Assembly: GCF_000169175.1 (NCBI RefSeq)
Contig: NZ_AAWS01000010.1
Location: 124,001 to 188,000 of the forward strand
DNA: 64,000 bases
DNA from: Microscilla marina ATCC 23134
GTDB taxonomy: Bacteria > Bacteroidota > Bacteroidia > Cytophagales > Microscillaceae
Reading direction: 5' to 3'
Part shown: positions 1 through 9,455 of the stretch, piece after piece
Layout: the number at the start of each line of letters is the position of its first letter
Position numbering within the stretch: position 1 is the first letter of the stretch
The notes under the pieces: model-generated
Told to the model about the DNA's origin: nothing
The model's database searches: none
What the model saw: only the letters and a program-made list of their open reading frames with translations
Translations under genes and position numbers: made by a program

Positions 1-2583
1 GTAAACGAACCTACTGACAAGTTGTTTGAGACTTTCTTGATTGTGGGAGCAGTTATTACACTACTGTCAATTGTAATAGGTTTTGCTTTCTCACGTTTTC
101 TTATCCGTCCACTATTGGTGTTGAAAGATACAATCAACCTGTTAGCAAAAGGTATTCTACCTGACAAACTAAGACAGTCAACTACTGATGAAATAGGAGA
201 AATGACTGTACAGTTAAATGAGTTGGTAGGTACATTGAAGAAAACAGCTGACTTTGCCAGGCAGATTGGAGAAGGAGATTACCAAGCTAACTTTAAACCC
301 GTAAGCGACAAAGATACTCTTGGTATAGCTTTGCTTACCATGCGTGATAGCATTCAACAATCGGCACACCGTGACGACGAGCGTAACTGGATTGTAACTG
401 GTTTGGCTGAAATCGGTGATATTCTGGGAGGGGTAAGTGGTATTACAGAACTTGGAGAGCAAGTGATTGCTTATATAGCCAAAAAAATAAGTGCAGTTCA
501 AGGAGCTTTTTATACTGTAAACGATGAAGACCCAGAAGATGTGTTCCTTGAAATGAATGCAAGTTATGCCTATAATAAAAAGAAATATTTAAATGTTAAG
601 TTCAAGTTTGCTGAAGGTCTGGTAGGGCAAGCTGCTATAGAGCAAGCCACTATTTTAAGAACCGAAGTTCCAGACGACTATGTAACGATCACTTCTGGAT
701 TGTTAGGCGACCGTAAACCTAAATCTATATTACTTACTCCTTTGATTACTGATGATGGAAATGGAGAGAAAGTATATGGAGTACTCGAGTTTGCGGGCTT
801 TGAAAAGTTTAATCAACGTGAAGTCAACTTTGTAAAAGAAGTAAGTGACTTAATTGCACGAGCGGTATTTAATATCAAAGTACGTGAAACAACAGAGCGC
901 CACCTGAAAGATGAAATGAAAATGCGTGGAGAGCTGCTGGATAAAACCAAGGCTTTGCAACAAAGTGCAGAAATAACAGAAGCTACTGCCGAAGCATTAA
1001 GAAAGAGTAAGGCTGAGCTTGAGATAAAAGTAGACGAAGTACAACAGGCAAGTAATAGAACACGTCTGTTACTTGAAAATGCTTCTGAGGTAATTACCAT
1101 TTACGATGAAGATAAAACTGTAAAGTATATCAGTCCTTCGGTAGAGAAGATTTTGGGCTATTCGCAGAACGAGATGATTGGTGTAAAAGACATTAAATAT
1201 GTACACCGTAAGGGAGTTCTTGCCGTAGAACAAATGTTTGAAAAACTAATTGCAAATCCTTATGAACAAGAAACCATTCAGTTTAGTTATGCTACCAAGC
1301 AGCTGGATGAAAATGGTGATAAAATATGGATTTGGTTGGAAGCAACCGGCACCAACTTACTTTCTGACCCGGCAATTAATGGAATTGTGGTAAATGCACG
1401 GGATATTACAGAAAGAAGAAGGGCTGAATCAGAGCAGCGAATGAGAGGACAAATGCAAGCATTATCCGAAAATTCGCCTGACTTGATTACACGTATTAAT
1501 AAAGAAGGAAGGGTATTTTATATCAACCCTATCATTGAGACATATACAGGGAAAAGCAAAGATGAATACTTGCAAAAACACCTCTCTGATATTGATTTGA
1601 ATGAAGAGATCATTAGTTCTTGGCGTAATATATTAGATGAAGTACGTAATAAAAACAAGAAAATAAATATGGATGTTGAGTTCCCGTCTATTATGGGTAA
1701 ACGAAACATGCTGATTAATGCCATTCCTGAATACAATGATCAACACAACATCGAGTCTGTACTACTGGTATCGCATGATATTACTGAGCGTAAGATTATC
1801 GAGTTAGATATTCAAAACAAAAATAAGAAAATTACAGAAAGTATTAACTATGCCAAGCGTATCCAAGAAGCCATTCTGCCGGATACAAGGTATATACAAC
1901 AATATTTAGAAGAATCATTTATTATGTATCGCCCACGCGATGTGGTTTCTGGTGATTTTCCTTGGTTTTTAGAGAAAAATGGCGATATTTATTTAGCCGC
2001 AGTAGATTGTACAGGACACGGTGTTCCAGGAGCATTAATCTCTTTGATTGGTTATTTCTTGCTCAACAATATAGTAAAAGAAGAAGGCGGAGGAAGCCCA
2101 GCCGAAATTCTTGACCTATTAGACGAAGGAGTAACTAGAACACTTAAACAAAACGAAAGTAACAATTCTACACAAGATGGAATGGATATAGCCCTTTGTA
2201 AAATTAATAAGGAGAAAAATCAACTTGAATATGCAGGGGCTCATCGACCATTGTACTTTACATCTAAAAATGAATTGTACGAAATAAAAGGTAATAAATT
2301 CCCTATTGGAGGCGCCCAGTACAAGAATAGAGTTAGGTTTACAAATACAACCATAAACTACGAAGAAGGTGACTATTTCTTTTTGTTTTCAGACGGTTTC
2401 CCTGATCAGTTTGGCGGACCCAAAAATAAAAAATTCTCTCCTAGAAGAATTAGGGAAATTATAAAAAATAATGCTAATTTGGGATTAAGTCAAGTGGAAA
2501 GAGTGATGGATGACGAATTTGACAAATGGAAAGCAAATAATAAACAAACAGATGATGTATTGATGATAGGCATCAAATTCTAG
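1..2583 (+). CDS. HAMP-GAF-PAS-PAS-SpoIIE sensor phosphatase (5' partial)
   Basis: The reading frame is open from base 1, so the gene begins upstream of the window and its extracytoplasmic sensor part is missing. Counting from the TTG at 22: a transmembrane helix (about 4-30), HAMP (25-78), GAF (125-290), a coiled coil, two PAS domains (about 346-465 and 470-595) and a C-terminal SpoIIE/PP2C-like phosphatase. The phosphatase shows SGDF (about 643), DCTGHG (663), DGMD, SDGF (789) and QTDD (843), the family's metal-binding acidic motifs. Family knowledge: such enzymes dephosphorylate Ser/Thr of a small partner protein. SiaB-like and SiaC-like genes follow on the same strand, so this is probably the SiaA-type phosphatase of a partner-switching set. 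The residue after SGDF is Pro, where the other two phosphatases here have Tyr. Confidence 0.9.
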   Translation, partial: VNEPTDKLFETFLIVGAVITLLSIVIGFAFSRFLIRPLLVLKDTINLLAKGILPDKLRQSTTDEIGEMTVQLNELVGTLKKTADFARQIGEGDYQANFKPVSDKDTLGIALLTMRDSIQQSAHRDDERNWIVTGLAEIGDILGGVSGITELGEQVIAYIAKKISAVQGAFYTVNDEDPEDVFLEMNASYAYNKKKYLNVKFKFAEGLVGQAAIEQATILRTEVPDDYVTITSGLLGDRKPKSILLTPLITDDGNGEKVYGVLEFAGFEKFNQREVNFVKEVSDLIARAVFNIKVRETTERHLKDEMKMRGELLDKTKALQQSAEITEATAEALRKSKAELEIKVDEVQQASNRTRLLLENASEVITIYDEDKTVKYISPSVEKILGYSQNEMIGVKDIKYVHRKGVLAVEQMFEKLIANPYEQETIQFSYATKQLDENGDKIWIWLEATGTNLLSDPAINGIVVNARDITERRRAESEQRMRGQMQALSENSPDLITRINKEGRVFYINPIIETYTGKSKDEYLQKHLSDIDLNEEIISSWRNILDEVRNKNKKINMDVEFPSIMGKRNMLINAIPEYNDQHNIESVLLVSHDITERKIIELDIQNKNKKITESINYAKRIQEAILPDTRYIQQYLEESFIMYRPRDVVSGDFPWFLEKNGDIYLAAVDCTGHGVPGALISLIGYFLLNNIVKEEGGGSPAEILDLLDEGVTRTLKQNESNNSTQDGMDIALCKINKEKNQLEYAGAHRPLYFTSKNELYEIKGNKFPIGGAQYKNRVRFTNTTINYEEGDYFFLFSDGFPDQFGGPKNKKFSPRRIREIIKNNANLGLSQVERVMDDEFDKWKANNKQTDDVLMIGIKF

Positions 2584-2725
2584 ACGTGATTTTTAGAAGA
2601 TTTCGAGAAGAATTGTTACATTTAAAAGTATATTATCAACCTCACATACTGCAAAGTTGAAGTGGGTTTCAAACTAACTTGATATTATAAGATAGTCTTA
2701 AAAAAAATTATTAACATAAAGACTT

Positions 2726-3316
2726 ATGAAGTATATCTATGAGTTACATAAGACGATGGTGGAGCGGAGCCTAATATTGGTTTATGAAGGGGAATTTACT
2801 CAAGAAATTACCAAATCTGTGCTGGCTATGGCCGAAAGAAATATGGATGCCATCGGTGAAACTTCTAATATCAAAAGAAAAGTCTTCAACGTAATGGTAG
2901 AGTGTCTTCAGAATATTGTAAAACACGCAGAAGACTCAGAGGAGGAAGAAGAGATAGAATTACCAAATGGTAGTGCAGTCTTTATGATTGGTCAAGAAGA
3001 AGATAAATACATCGTTACGTCTGGAAATCCGGTGGTAAATGCCAAAGTAGAAATACTGCAAACCAAACTGGAACACATTAATAGCTTAGACAAAGATGGG
3101 CTAAAGACTTTATATAAGGAGATTATCAAAAAAGGACGCGAACAAGGCGAAGGAGGAAAAGGGCTTACCCAAAAAGGTGGCGCTGGCTTGGGTTTTGTAG
3201 ACATGGCCAGAAAGTCTGGGCAAAAATTGCACTTCGATTTTGAACCCATTGACGACCACTTTTCATTCTTCTCACTGAAGACAATCATTAGCAGAAATAA
3301 AGAAGAAAAAAAGTAG
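2726..3316 (+). CDS. siaB: SiaB-family protein kinase (HATPase-like)
   Basis: This 196-residue soluble protein resembles the SiaB family, GHKL-fold kinases that phosphorylate a SiaC-type partner. Visible features are an N-box-like segment (ECLQNIVKHAED, about 60-71) and a glycine-rich G-box-like segment (GGAGLGFVDMA) near residue 151. It lies between a SpoIIE phosphatase and a SiaC-like gene, the order of phosphatase, kinase and phosphoprotein in Pseudomonas siaABC. Gaps of about 140 bp on either side suggest one transcription unit without translational coupling. No sensory or membrane segment is present, so input probably comes through the phosphatase. The assignment is from motif and context. 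Confidence 0.75.
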   Translation: MKYIYELHKTMVERSLILVYEGEFTQEITKSVLAMAERNMDAIGETSNIKRKVFNVMVECLQNIVKHAEDSEEEEEIELPNGSAVFMIGQEEDKYIVTSGNPVVNAKVEILQTKLEHINSLDKDGLKTLYKEIIKKGREQGEGGKGLTQKGGAGLGFVDMARKSGQKLHFDFEPIDDHFSFFSLKTIISRNKEEKK

Positions 3317-3451
3317 ATTAGCTACTGATTTTCATTATTATTGCCAATAATTTACAGTGCTTTGAATAGTACCCTCATTCTCTCTTTATGAGTATAAAAG
3401 CACTTAGTTTATAGATAAAAATTAATCAAAATAATAGTAATTCATACGAAT

Positions 3452-3814
3452 ATGGAAGTTATAAACCAAGATGGTACTGAGGATACTCCAAAAATAATCT
3501 TAGATAAGAACAATGGCATTTTTGAGATCTCTGGACGATCTTTACCAGAAGACTCAGCTGAATTCTATCAACCGATATTAGATTGGCTTGATCAATATGG
3601 AGCAGACCCTAACCCAGAAACGGTTTTTATTTTCAAGCTAGAATACTTCAATACTGCTTCATCAAAGTTGATCTTGGATATTTTATCTAAACTGGAAACA
3701 ATTGAAAGTACCACTATTAATTGGTATTTTCATGAAGATGACGAAGATATGGAAGAAGCTGGAACAGAGTTTTCTGAGTTGGTAGAAGTGCCTTTTGATT
3801 TTAAAACTTATTAA
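3452..3814 (+). CDS. siaC: SiaC-family regulatory phosphoprotein (DUF1987)
   Basis: A 120-residue protein of the DUF1987/SiaC type: an N-terminal strand pair (IILDKNNGIFEISG), the SLPEDSAEFYQPI segment, a central EYFNTASSKLILDIL helix and an acidic C-terminal half (HEDDEDMEEAG). In Pseudomonas aeruginosa SiaC is phosphorylated on a threonine by SiaB, dephosphorylated by SiaA, and binds a diguanylate cyclase when unphosphorylated. The NT-x-x-S motif near residue 70 is shared with the second copy at 14125-14514 and is a candidate phosphoacceptor region (inference). It sits directly after the SiaB-like gene. No diguanylate cyclase is in the window, so the output partner here is unknown; the ABC transporter that follows is one possibility. 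Confidence 0.8.
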   Translation: MEVINQDGTEDTPKIILDKNNGIFEISGRSLPEDSAEFYQPILDWLDQYGADPNPETVFIFKLEYFNTASSKLILDILSKLETIESTTINWYFHEDDEDMEEAGTEFSELVEVPFDFKTY

Positions 3815-3825
3815 TTAAAATATCA

Positions 3826-3853
3826 TTAGGGAAAATAACCTTATTTTCCCTAA
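3826..3853 (+). terminator. hairpin after siaC
   Basis: A perfect 13-bp inverted repeat (TTAGGGAAAATAA and its complement) separated by two bases, just after the siaC stop. The U-tract is poor, so termination may be partial or bidirectional. Confidence 0.5.
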
Positions 3854-3971
3854 CCTTTCTATGGGCACTCTTTGCTCGTATGTGTTAGTAGCAGAAACAT
3901 CTGTAACCTAACAAAAAATAATTTTCACCGGACTAATTCTAAAAATCATCCATACTGGGTAGTAATTTGAT

Positions 3972-6900
3972 ATGAGTGAAAAAATATTAGAAGCCCTTAC
4001 ACGCCTTTTTGGTATCATCACAAAGCAAGATGGTGGAGCCAGAAAAGGAGAGCGCGATTTTGTTGTTAGCTATTTTAGGCAAGAACTGGATCAAGACTCT
4101 GTTGAGGCATACACTAAATTGTATGATGATGTTTCTAATTACCCAAATCCTGGTTTTGATAAAATCAAAATGAGGGAGATGGTAAGAATATTAAGATATT
4201 GCCGGGATATTAATAAAGAATTAGCCCAACCTCAAAAAATAATTATTCTTGTAAAGTTACTCGAATTGGTAGCTTCTGATGGTAACTTTACAGACCAACG
4301 AAAAGAGATTATTAGTACTGTATCAGATGCTTTTAATCTAAAAAGTGATTATAAACTCATCGAAAGTTTTGTAATCAAACCCACTGCGTCCATTCCAGAG
4401 CTTAACTCTCCTAATATTCTTGTAGTAAGCAGTAGTGATAAACTGACCAATCCTGAGGCAAAACACATCTTGTCAGAAAAGCTGCAGGGAGAAATTATGA
4501 TTTTGAGAATTTCCCTGGAAGAAGGAGACGCTACTTACTTTGTAAAATATACTGGTGCAGAAGATGTAAAACTCAACGGTTTTACAATGAAAACCAATCA
4601 AGTATACTTATACTCTACTGGTAGTAATATCAAAACTCCCTTTGGCACTACGCTTTATTATAGCGATGTACAAGGTAAGTTTCTGCAAACACTTCAGGAT
4701 ACTAAACTTTCTTTTACAGCAAAAAATCTTGAGTTTCGTTTTCCCAACGGTACCATAGGTGTACAAGACATTACCATATCAGAACCACAAGGAAAGCTCA
4801 TGGGAATTATGGGAGGTAGTGGAGCAGGTAAAACCACCCTCTTAAACGTCCTGTCTGGTATTGAAAAACCTTCTAAAGGTCATTTATATATCAATGGCGT
4901 TGACTTACATGAGAACAAAAGCGAAATAGAAGGAGTCATTGGTTATATAGCACAAGATGACCTTTTGATTGAAGAGCTTACTGTATATCAAAACTTATAT
5001 TTTAATGGAAAGCTTTGTTTCAAAGATTTAAACAAAGAAGAGCTTCATAAAAGGGTAATGGATACCCTGAAAAGCCTAGGTTTAGATCATATTGCCTCGT
5101 TGAAGGTAGGAAGCGTTTTGAATAAAAAAATTAGTGGTGGACAGCGTAAAAGGCTGAACATAGCACTTGAACTTATTCGGGAGCCTTCAGTATTGTTTGT
5201 TGATGAACCCACCTCTGGTCTGTCATCTAAAGACTCTGAAAATGTAATAGATTTATTAAAAGAGCTTACCCTGAAAGGAAAGCTTATTTTTGTGATAATT
5301 CACCAACCATCTTTAGACATTTACAAAATGTTTGATAAGATGATTATCATGGATAAAGGAGGCTATCCTATTTATTATGGCAACCCGATTGAAGCTGTAT
5401 CTTATTTCCGAAGAGCAACCAATCAGGTAGACAATGAAACAGCCAATATCAACCCTGAGGAAGTCTTTAATATTATAGAAGATGAAGTAGTTGATGAATT
5501 TGGGCGATATACTGGTAAGAGAAAAATCAACTCTAAACAGTGGAATATAAGGTATAGGGATAAATTTGAACCTGTTCCAGAAACAGAGGTGGTACACGAA
5601 AAGCCCCCTGCGTCTTTGAATGTACCTAATATATTCAAGCAGTCGGTCATTTTCACCACTCGTGATTTTTTAGCAAAGATTAGTAATACTCAATATTTGT
5701 TAATAAACCTGCTTGAAGCACCCGTACTGGCATTTTTATTAGCTTATGTTATTCGTTTTCAAAATGGACCTGATGGCAGCTACATCTTCCAGCATAACGA
5801 CAACGTTCCTGGGTATGTTCTTATTTGTATTATCATATCGCTGTTTATGGGGCTCACTGTGAGTGCCGAAGAAATAATAAAAGACAGGAAAATTCAAAAG
5901 AGAGAGGCTTTTCTGAACTTAAGCAGGTTTAGTTATTTGTCTTCAAAAATTATTATTCTATTCTTATTATCAGCCATTCAAAGTTTTTTGTTTGTGTTGA
6001 TAGGAAACTCAATTTTAGAGGTGCACGGCGAACTTGTCAATTATTGGGTGGTGCTGTTTTCTGCGTCTTGTTTTGCCAATGTATTAGGGTTAAATATTTC
6101 TTCAACCTTTAATTCAGTCATTACGATCTACATTACTATTCCTATACTTCTCATACCCCAACTTATATTGAGTGGACTGATATTTCATTATGATAAGATG
6201 AACGCCGACATAGCAGACAAAGGGGTGGTGCCTTTTGTGGCAGACATCATGATTTCGCGGTGGGCTTATGAAGCCATTGCTGTGAATCAATATAAATCCA
6301 ATCCTTTTGAGGTTGATTACTATGATTATGAAAAAACAGAAAAAAGATATTCTTACCTAAGTAGTTTGTGGGGACCCACAATGGAGCAAATTGTCTATAG
6401 AATTGCTGATAACACTGAGGTAGAGAAAAAAAATGACTCTATTAATCAGAAGATTCAAGACGATCTAGAGCTGTTAAAGGCAGAAATAGAAGCTGATAAA
6501 GAGTTTAAAGCCAAATACCTGAAAGGGGTAAACTTGGACAAAGACTTGACTCCTAAAGGGTATAACCGTAAAGTAGCAGACAAGATCAAAGTATACCTTG
6601 ATTCATTGATGGATGTATCAAATAGGAAAATGATCAAGGTAAGCCGTGAGAAAGAGACGAAAGAAATTGAAATGGAAAAAGACTATGAAAATTATAAAAT
6701 AACTGAGTATAGAAAGAAATACTTCAATGATCAATTGTATAGAGCTGTTACTATACCAGCAAAACCATTGGAGCATATTTTGGAATATAAAGGTAGGTTA
6801 TTACGACAAAAAAATGCAGTTTACAAAGACCCTACACCTACTGCCTGGTATGATTACAGAGCGCATTTTTATGCTCCTCGCAAACACTTTGCTGGCAAGT

Positions 6901-7085
6901 ATTTTGATACGTACTACTTTAACATTGCTGTAATCTGGCTTTTGACATTTATGATGTATATTACTCTTTACTTTAATTTCTTTAAGAAATTTTTAGACTC
7001 TTTGGGAAAGCTTAGATTGTATTTCGGATTCTTTGGTAGTTTAAAAAGTTTATTTAGAAAAAGTAAAATACAAAAGAAAGATTAG
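3972..7085 (+). CDS. ABCG-type ABC transporter with TerB-like N-terminal domain
   Basis: A 1037-residue half-transporter. Residues 1-135 resemble a TerB-like helical domain, followed by a beta-rich stretch of uncertain fold (about 140-240). The ATPase has Walker A GGSGAGKTT (about 281), signature ISGGQRKRL (387) and Walker B LFVDEPTSGL (about 407), with the ATPase-first order of ABCG/White proteins. Several membrane helices lie between about 575 and 755. Then comes a charged, helical insertion of about 200 residues, and a last helix near 981-1003. It follows the SiaB/SiaC genes with a 157-bp gap and a hairpin between. Substrate is unknown. The long charged loop and TerB-like front are unlike a standard ABCG exporter. 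Confidence 0.85.
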   Translation: MSEKILEALTRLFGIITKQDGGARKGERDFVVSYFRQELDQDSVEAYTKLYDDVSNYPNPGFDKIKMREMVRILRYCRDINKELAQPQKIIILVKLLELVASDGNFTDQRKEIISTVSDAFNLKSDYKLIESFVIKPTASIPELNSPNILVVSSSDKLTNPEAKHILSEKLQGEIMILRISLEEGDATYFVKYTGAEDVKLNGFTMKTNQVYLYSTGSNIKTPFGTTLYYSDVQGKFLQTLQDTKLSFTAKNLEFRFPNGTIGVQDITISEPQGKLMGIMGGSGAGKTTLLNVLSGIEKPSKGHLYINGVDLHENKSEIEGVIGYIAQDDLLIEELTVYQNLYFNGKLCFKDLNKEELHKRVMDTLKSLGLDHIASLKVGSVLNKKISGGQRKRLNIALELIREPSVLFVDEPTSGLSSKDSENVIDLLKELTLKGKLIFVIIHQPSLDIYKMFDKMIIMDKGGYPIYYGNPIEAVSYFRRATNQVDNETANINPEEVFNIIEDEVVDEFGRYTGKRKINSKQWNIRYRDKFEPVPETEVVHEKPPASLNVPNIFKQSVIFTTRDFLAKISNTQYLLINLLEAPVLAFLLAYVIRFQNGPDGSYIFQHNDNVPGYVLICIIISLFMGLTVSAEEIIKDRKIQKREAFLNLSRFSYLSSKIIILFLLSAIQSFLFVLIGNSILEVHGELVNYWVVLFSASCFANVLGLNISSTFNSVITIYITIPILLIPQLILSGLIFHYDKMNADIADKGVVPFVADIMISRWAYEAIAVNQYKSNPFEVDYYDYEKTEKRYSYLSSLWGPTMEQIVYRIADNTEVEKKNDSINQKIQDDLELLKAEIEADKEFKAKYLKGVNLDKDLTPKGYNRKVADKIKVYLDSLMDVSNRKMIKVSREKETKEIEMEKDYENYKITEYRKKYFNDQLYRAVTIPAKPLEHILEYKGRLLRQKNAVYKDPTPTAWYDYRAHFYAPRKHFAGKYFDTYYFNIAVIWLLTFMMYITLYFNFFKKFLDSLGKLRLYFGFFGSLKSLFRKSKIQKKD

Positions 7086-7184
7086 TCCTGTTTGGTGAGA
7101 TTTTTGTAAAATTGTATCGAACTGAAAATAAAGTATTTAAAATAATTTAACCTGTTGAAAATGAAATCGTTACTGTATCCTCAT

Positions 7185-8123
7185 ATGAAAACAAAAGGTA
7201 TAAGCATAGTTCTGATTTTATTTGTATTTCTTGTGGCTTGTGATGGAGGGAAGAAAAAGAAAAAGAAAGATCCTGAGACTGCAAAAGATACTACTAAAAC
7301 TGAAGCTACAACTAAAAAGAATGCGCATCCAAAATTATCGAGGGAAGTATTGAGTGATATTGTAAAGTCTATACCTTCGCCTCTTGAAATCTCATTTCTT
7401 ATCAAGGACTTAGGGATACAGTATGACAAAAAACTGTTGAACTCGGCAGATAACATTTCCAGTTATAACACTAACTATAAGAAAGCGTTGAACCTGGGAA
7501 TTTATAGTACTGACCTTGGGTATGCCAATATCTATGAGCAAACTCAAGATGCTCTTTATTACTTAAACTCAGTAAAGGAAATGGCAGATGGGTTAAATAT
7601 TGGTCAGTTCTTTGATTTTAAAACAATCAAAAGGTTAGCCACTAAAAGTAACAACTTAGACTCATTACTTTTGGAGACCAATACCAACCTTGAAAAAATC
7701 AATGACCATTTACAAGATATAGGTCGTGCCGACTTAACAATCCTTATTTTAACTGGAGGTTGGTTAGAGTCTTTATACATTACGTGCGAAATTGCCAAGA
7801 AATCGCCTAATGAGTTATTAAACAACCGTATTGGTGAGCAAAAAATTATCTTAGAGCAGTTGCTTCTTTTACTGTCATTCTATGAGGAATTGCCCAATGT
7901 AAAGAATTTAATTGTAGACTTAAATAAGTTACAAAAGATATATGAAAACGTGAAAATAGATTTTCAGTACAACGATCCTACAACTACTACCAAAAAAGAT
8001 GAGGATAACAATGAAATCTTAATTGTAGATGATAATACTTCTACTAAGATTAATTTCACTGCCGATGATCTAAACAAAATATTACAAACATCAAAAGAGA
8101 TTAGAGGTAAGATTATTAACTAA
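7185..8123 (+). CDS. putative lipoprotein, first of three tandem paralogues
   Basis: A probable lipoprotein of unknown function. The ATG at 7185 gives a clean signal peptide ending in a lipobox (FLVAC), followed by a Lys-rich linker; upstream TTG 7155 and ATG 7161 are possible starts. The body shares a clear pattern with the next two genes: PSP-[LV]-E, IK[DK]-x-G-x-x-Y, ALNLG-[IV]-YSTDLGY, a GGW-[LI]-E-[ST]-LY motif and a C-terminal DL-x-KI segment. It is helix-rich, with no enzyme motif that I recognise. The gene has its own strong terminator at 8143-8184, so it is transcribed separately from the two paralogues. This is the only copy with a lipobox; the others have ordinary signal peptides. 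Confidence 0.8.
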   Translation: MKTKGISIVLILFVFLVACDGGKKKKKKDPETAKDTTKTEATTKKNAHPKLSREVLSDIVKSIPSPLEISFLIKDLGIQYDKKLLNSADNISSYNTNYKKALNLGIYSTDLGYANIYEQTQDALYYLNSVKEMADGLNIGQFFDFKTIKRLATKSNNLDSLLLETNTNLEKINDHLQDIGRADLTILILTGGWLESLYITCEIAKKSPNELLNNRIGEQKIILEQLLLLLSFYEELPNVKNLIVDLNKLQKIYENVKIDFQYNDPTTTTKKDEDNNEILIVDDNTSTKINFTADDLNKILQTSKEIRGKIIN

Positions 8124-8142
8124 AATATTTTTTGATACATAT

Positions 8143-8184
8143 AAAATACTCAGTCTTGTTTATAAGAGACTGAGTATTTTTTTT
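8143..8184 (+). terminator. intrinsic terminator
   Basis: A 14-bp stem (AAAATACTCAGTCT with its complement), 10-base loop and run of T. It ends the 7185-8123 gene. The remaining 300 bases to the next gene are AT-rich with no other gene visible. Confidence 0.8.
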
Positions 8185-8409
8185 GCCCTTATTGTAACTC
8201 TTACATAACAAGTAGGCAGACAATAAATATCAATCATTGTACTACAAAAACATAAATAAATGGACGGGTCTGTTATGTGGCGAAAAATTGGTAAATTGAT
8301 CCAAAAATCCATATAATTACAATAGTTATTATCAAATATCGTTTTTGTAAGAGATTTGATTAGTGCTTTTTGTTACAATAAATAATTAAACCTAAATCAT
8401 CTTAGTTTT

Positions 8410-8437
8410 TTTGGCTGTATAAAGTATGTTAATTTTG
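8410..8437 (+). promoter_or_regulatory. possible Bacteroidetes-type promoter
   Basis: TTTG at 8410-8413 and TAATTTTG at 8430-8437 match the TTTG / TAnnTTTG pattern known for Bacteroidetes. The 16-base spacer is somewhat short. The site is about 50 bases before the ATG at 8488 and after a terminator, where a promoter is expected. Confidence 0.35.
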
Positions 8438-8487
8438 ACATATTTTATGGAGATGATTTAAACATAAACTAAAATAATGTCAGTGTT

Positions 8488-9336
8488 ATGAATAAAGTTA
8501 TTATTTCTCACCTTACAAAAAAGCTTTTTTTGGGAACCTTCTTAATACTTTTGGGAGTGAATGTACAAGCTCAAAAAAACAACGGCGAAATACTGGGTAA
8601 TATCATGCCTTCTCCAGTAGAGCTATCTGCGTTGATAAAAGATGTAGGAGCAAGCTATGATAAGTCTATTCTGAACTCTTCGGATAAAGCAGAAGGATAT
8701 AGCAGCAAATATGCACGAGCACTTAATCTTGGGGTATACAGTACTGACTTGGGTTATGCTGCTATATACAAAGAAAATACTGATGCATTTATGTATCTGA
8801 ACAGTGTGAGAAAAATTGCAGAGTCTTTAGGTATAGGTAAGTATATCGATTATGCAAATATCACGAAACTAGCCTTGGAAAATGATTTAAATGCGCTATT
8901 AGATGAAACCACTCGTACTTTTGAGGAGATCAATAAGCACTTTCAAAAAAATGGACAAGATGAGTTATCGGTAGCTATGTTAGCTGGTGGCTGGATTGAG
9001 TCTTTATATTTAACTTGTGAAATAGCAAAAAAGAAACAAAGTAAAGTATTAGATGTTAGAATAGCAGAGCAACAGTTAGTCTTGAGTCAGTTGTTACCTA
9101 TTTTGAGAAAATATAAAAGCTCAGATATGAAAGCTTTGACTTATGACTTGACAAGTTTACAGAAACTTTATAAAAATCTTAAAATAGATTACAAAGAAGG
9201 TGAAGTTACAACAAAAGAAGTAAACGGTGAATTGATTGTTCAGGAAAGTACTACCAGTAGTATTAAAATTAACCCAAATGATTTGAAGAAGATTTTGGAT
9301 ATGACTGGTAAAATCCGGGCAAAAATTGTAAAGTAA
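8488..9336 (+). CDS. exported protein, second tandem paralogue
   Basis: A 282-residue exported protein of unknown function with a signal peptide ending VNVQAQ. It carries the family pattern seen in its neighbours: PSPVELSALIKD, a YDKS-x-LNS segment, ALNLGVYSTDLGY (near residue 80) and GGWIESLYLTCE. No transmembrane segment after the signal and no catalytic motif that I know. The first and third copies resemble it throughout, so the array arose by tandem duplication and divergence. The third copy follows after 119 bp and may share its transcript. Confidence 0.8.
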   Translation: MNKVIISHLTKKLFLGTFLILLGVNVQAQKNNGEILGNIMPSPVELSALIKDVGASYDKSILNSSDKAEGYSSKYARALNLGVYSTDLGYAAIYKENTDAFMYLNSVRKIAESLGIGKYIDYANITKLALENDLNALLDETTRTFEEINKHFQKNGQDELSVAMLAGGWIESLYLTCEIAKKKQSKVLDVRIAEQQLVLSQLLPILRKYKSSDMKALTYDLTSLQKLYKNLKIDYKEGEVTTKEVNGELIVQESTTSSIKINPNDLKKILDMTGKIRAKIVK

Positions 9337-9455
9337 CCTTAAGGTTTGCCAGGCAAACGAAAAATATAACCACAACTAAAGCAAATAGCCTCAACATTGG
9401 GCTAATTGCACTTTTGAGCTCTCTTATAAGAGTAATGTATGAAAAACTTATACAG

